A program made the translations under genes and the position numbers. The notes beneath the pieces are model-generated. The model was not told the DNA's origin and did no database searches. It saw only the letters and a program-made list of their open reading frames with translations. From the NCBI GenBank assembly GCA_024742765.1, contig JANSXT010000019.1:22045-86044 (forward strand): DNA of 64,000 nt, written 5' to 3'. Positions 61,595-64,000 of the stretch are shown here, in pieces (the first letter of the stretch is position 1; each line of letters starts with the position of its first letter). The DNA is from Phyllobacteriaceae bacterium. GTDB lineage: Bacteria > Pseudomonadota > Alphaproteobacteria > Rhizobiales > Rhizobiaceae.

Positions 61595-63070
61595 TCAAAC
61601 GGCCTCCGATCGATCAACTAAATCGTCATTCCGGAACTTGATTCCGGAATCCATCGGCGGCCGCGACTTTCCTGGATTCCGGGAACAAGTTCCGGAATGA
61701 CGCAGGTGTTGTTCTGCCTCGCGCGGCGCGATGCCATAGAGAAGGACGGCGGGGCCGGCGATGCCAGCATCGGCGAGCGCGTCGGGCAAGGTGGCGAGGG
61801 TTGCGGCGACGATGCGCTGGTCGGCGCGCGACGCGTTTTCGACCACCGTAACAGGTGTTTCGGCATCCGCGCCGTGCATTAGCAGGCGTCCGCGCAAGAA
61901 CGACGCGGCCTTGATCCCCATATAGATGGCCGCCGCTTCGCCGGGCCGCGCCAGCGCACGCCAGTCATGGTCGGCAAAGCCTTCCGCGTCATGGCCGGTG
62001 ATGATGCGCAGCGAGGCATTGCGCCCGCGCCGGGTCAGTGACCGGCCAATCGATGCGACCGCCGCCGATGCGGAGGTGATACCGGGCACGATCTCGAACG
62101 CGATGCCGGCGCCATCGAGCGCATCCAGTTCCTCTTCAAGGCGCCCGAACACGGCCGGGTCGCCGGATTTGAGCCGTACGACATGGGCGCCCTTGCCCGC
62201 ATGCTCGATCATCAGCGCGTTGATGTCGTCCTGCTTCCACGCGTCTCCGAAGCCTTTCTTGCCGGTTTCGACGATGATCGCCTCGCGCCGCGCCAGCTCG
62301 ATGATCGCCTGCGGCACCAGACGGTCATGCAGCACGACATCGGCCTCATGCAGCGCGTTGCGAGCCTTCAGCGTCAGAAGATCGGGATCGCCGGGGCCGG
62401 CGCCAACAAAGGTGACCGAGCCCGGGCCCTGCCGGGTTTCGATCCCGTCGGTCAGAAGCGTTTCCAGCGTTTCGCGGACGGCCTCTTCGCCGCCCGCCTT
62501 CAGGGCGCGGTCGCCGGCGCCGAAATAGAATTTCGTCCAGAAGGCACGGCGCTTTTTGGCATCGCCGAGCATGTCGGCCCGCGCGCGGAAAGCCTGGCCG
62601 ATCCGTGCCAGAAGACCAAGCGACGCGGGCAGGCGCTCTTCAAGGTCCGCCTTGATCTTGCGGGCGAGAACGGGAGCGGCGCCCTCGGTGCCGATCGCCA
62701 CGGTCACCGGATCACGGTCGACGATGGCCGGCGTGATGAACTGCGAATCTTCGAGATTGTCGACGATGTTGACGAGCGCGCCCGCCTGATGGCCGATGGC
62801 GGCGGCGCGGGCGTCCTCGTCCGCATCGTCATTGGCCGCGTAGAACAGGCTGGCGCACAGCGCATCGCCGGCTTCGATCGGCCGCTCTGTCAGCGCGATG
62901 CGGCCCTCTGCGGCCCATTGCCGGACCAGCGGCTCCGGGTCGGCGCCAAAAACTGAAATGCGCGCCCTTGTCTTCAAAAGAAGACGCAGCTTGGCGATGG
63001 CGGTTTCGCCCGCGCCGGACACGACCACGCGGCGGCCGTCGAGATTCACAAAAACCGGAAAATGGCGCAT
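61595..63070 (-). CDS. cysG: Siroheme synthase CysG (dehydrogenase/ferrochelatase + uroporphyrinogen-III methyltransferase)
   Basis: MRHFPVFVNLDGRRVVVSGAGETAIAKLRLL; VGAGPGDPDLLTLKARNALHEADVVLHDRLV; VRLKSGDPAVFGR. Confidence 0.96.
   Translation of the reverse strand: MRHFPVFVNLDGRRVVVSGAGETAIAKLRLLLKTRARISVFGADPEPLVRQWAAEGRIALTERPIEAGDALCASLFYAANDDADEDARAAAIGHQAGALVNIVDNLEDSQFITPAIVDRDPVTVAIGTEGAAPVLARKIKADLEERLPASLGLLARIGQAFRARADMLGDAKKRRAFWTKFYFGAGDRALKAGGEEAVRETLETLLTDGIETRQGPGSVTFVGAGPGDPDLLTLKARNALHEADVVLHDRLVPQAIIELARREAIIVETGKKGFGDAWKQDDINALMIEHAGKGAHVVRLKSGDPAVFGRLEEELDALDGAGIAFEIVPGITSASAAVASIGRSLTRRGRNASLRIITGHDAEGFADHDWRALARPGEAAAIYMGIKAASFLRGRLLMHGADAETPVTVVENASRADQRIVAATLATLPDALADAGIAGPAVLLYGIAPREAEQHLRHSGTCSRNPGKSRPPMDSGIKFRNDDLVDRSEAV
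61624..61702. repeat. Palindromic repeat (family B) within the cysG 3' end
   Basis: Arms cgtcattccggaacttgattccggaatcca (61624-61653) and tggattccgggaacaagttccggaatgacg (61673-61702), 28/30 complementary. Confidence 0.88.
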
Positions 63071-63202
63071 GCATCCACCTCTTGGAAGGAGATGCCATTC
63101 TAGGTACGTTCGACCACCGTCAGAAGAACGTCATTCCCAACTCAAGGGCATCAGGAGAAAAATTTGTTCTGGTGGCCAAGGGGATGACCGGATCGGACGG
63201 GA

Positions 63203-63216
63203 TTGATCCGTGTCAA
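63203..63216 (+). promoter_or_regulatory. FNR/FixK-type box upstream of hemA
   Basis: TTGATCCGTGTCAA, one mismatch from TTGAT-N4-ATCAA; about 130 bp upstream of the hemA ATG. Confidence 0.6.
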
Positions 63217-63344
63217 GGACCGGCGCGGTCCCGGTTGCGACAATCACACCACTTTGGAAGCGTTCCAATCAGTGGCGCGCTGGTCTATATGGGCAGGAAA
63301 CAGGGGCACGAACGCGAATGCGACGGTGCCGTGCGAGGACGAGA

Positions 63345-64000
63345 ATGACCATCACGCCGATCACTGCGCCGGGCGAGGAGCCGCTTCAGGAGCCGCTGGA
63401 TTTCGACCGGTTCTTTGCCGAAAAGCTCTCCGGTTTGCACGATGGAGGGAACTATCGTGTTTTTGCCGAGCTTGAGCGTCAGCGGGGGTCGTTTCCGCGG
63501 GCGACGCGGCACCGGGGCGACGGGTCGACCCATGATGTGACCGTCTGGTGCTCGAACGATTATCTGGGCATGGGCCAGCATCCGGACGTGGTCGCGGCGA
63601 TGCATGATGCGATCGACAAATGCGGCACGGGCGCCGGCGGCACGCGCAACATTTCGGGCACCAATCATGGCCATGTGAAGCTCGAAGAGGAACTGGCCGA
63701 TCTGCACGGCAAGGAAGCCGCGCTGATCTTCACCTCGGGCTATGTGTCCAACTGGGCCGCGCTCGGCACGCTTCTGGCGAAGATCCCGAACATCATCTGC
63801 TACACCGACGCGCTCAACCATGCCTCGATGATCGAGGGCATCCGCCATTCCCGCTGCGAAAAGCGCATCTTCAAGCACAATGACTGGCGTGATCTCGACC
63901 GGCTGATGGCCGCCGACGATCCGGCCGCGCCGAAACTCGTTGCGTTCGAGAGCGTCTATTCGATGGATGGCGACATCGCGCCGATCGAGAAGATCTGCGA
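63345..64000 (+). CDS. hemA: 5-aminolevulinate synthase (ALAS), truncated by window end
   Basis: Frame from 63345: VWCSNDYLGMGQHPDVVAAMHDAIDKCGTGAGGTRNISGTNHGHVKLEEELADLHGKEAALIFTSGYVSNWAAL; absent from the ORF track because no stop in window. Confidence 0.96.
   Translation, partial: MTITPITAPGEEPLQEPLDFDRFFAEKLSGLHDGGNYRVFAELERQRGSFPRATRHRGDGSTHDVTVWCSNDYLGMGQHPDVVAAMHDAIDKCGTGAGGTRNISGTNHGHVKLEEELADLHGKEAALIFTSGYVSNWAALGTLLAKIPNIICYTDALNHASMIEGIRHSRCEKRIFKHNDWRDLDRLMAADDPAAPKLVAFESVYSMDGDIAPIEKIC

Noticed and set aside
63345-64000. Complementary ORF 63285..63878 on the minus strand
   Set aside because: Antisense to a clear ALAS reading frame that the ORF track omits because it runs off the window

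Overview
This 64 kb, high-GC window reads as a chromosomal segment of an alphaproteobacterium, probably order Rhizobiales, inferred from gene content and order (tldD-ialB-coxBA-ctaB-ctaG-coxC-surf1-ispH-thrB-rnhA; ccrM-HAD-mutY; cysG-DUF2849-sir-cysH-DUF934-fpr; hemA/ALAS). About 74 protein-coding genes are supported, plus one tRNA with a CAU anticodon. Most of it is housekeeping DNA. I found no CRISPR array, transposase, integrase, prophage or obvious defence island, and no clearly new biological system. The best leads are regulatory or structural: a LiuR-like palindrome before an acyl-CoA dehydrogenase, an FNR/FixK-type box before hemA, tandem 16-bp repeats at 21-bp spacing before an HTH regulator, a palindrome between the -35 and -10 of a putative ispH promoter, hairpins in the cox operon placed after structural-subunit genes, a palindromic repeat captured in the cysG C-terminus, two copies of a large palindromic intergenic repeat, local synteny breaks (no dxs, smc or DUF983 where expected), and a low-GC ORFan. 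Family names come from reading the translations and were not checked by database search. Many starts were trimmed from the supplied ORFs by judgement.
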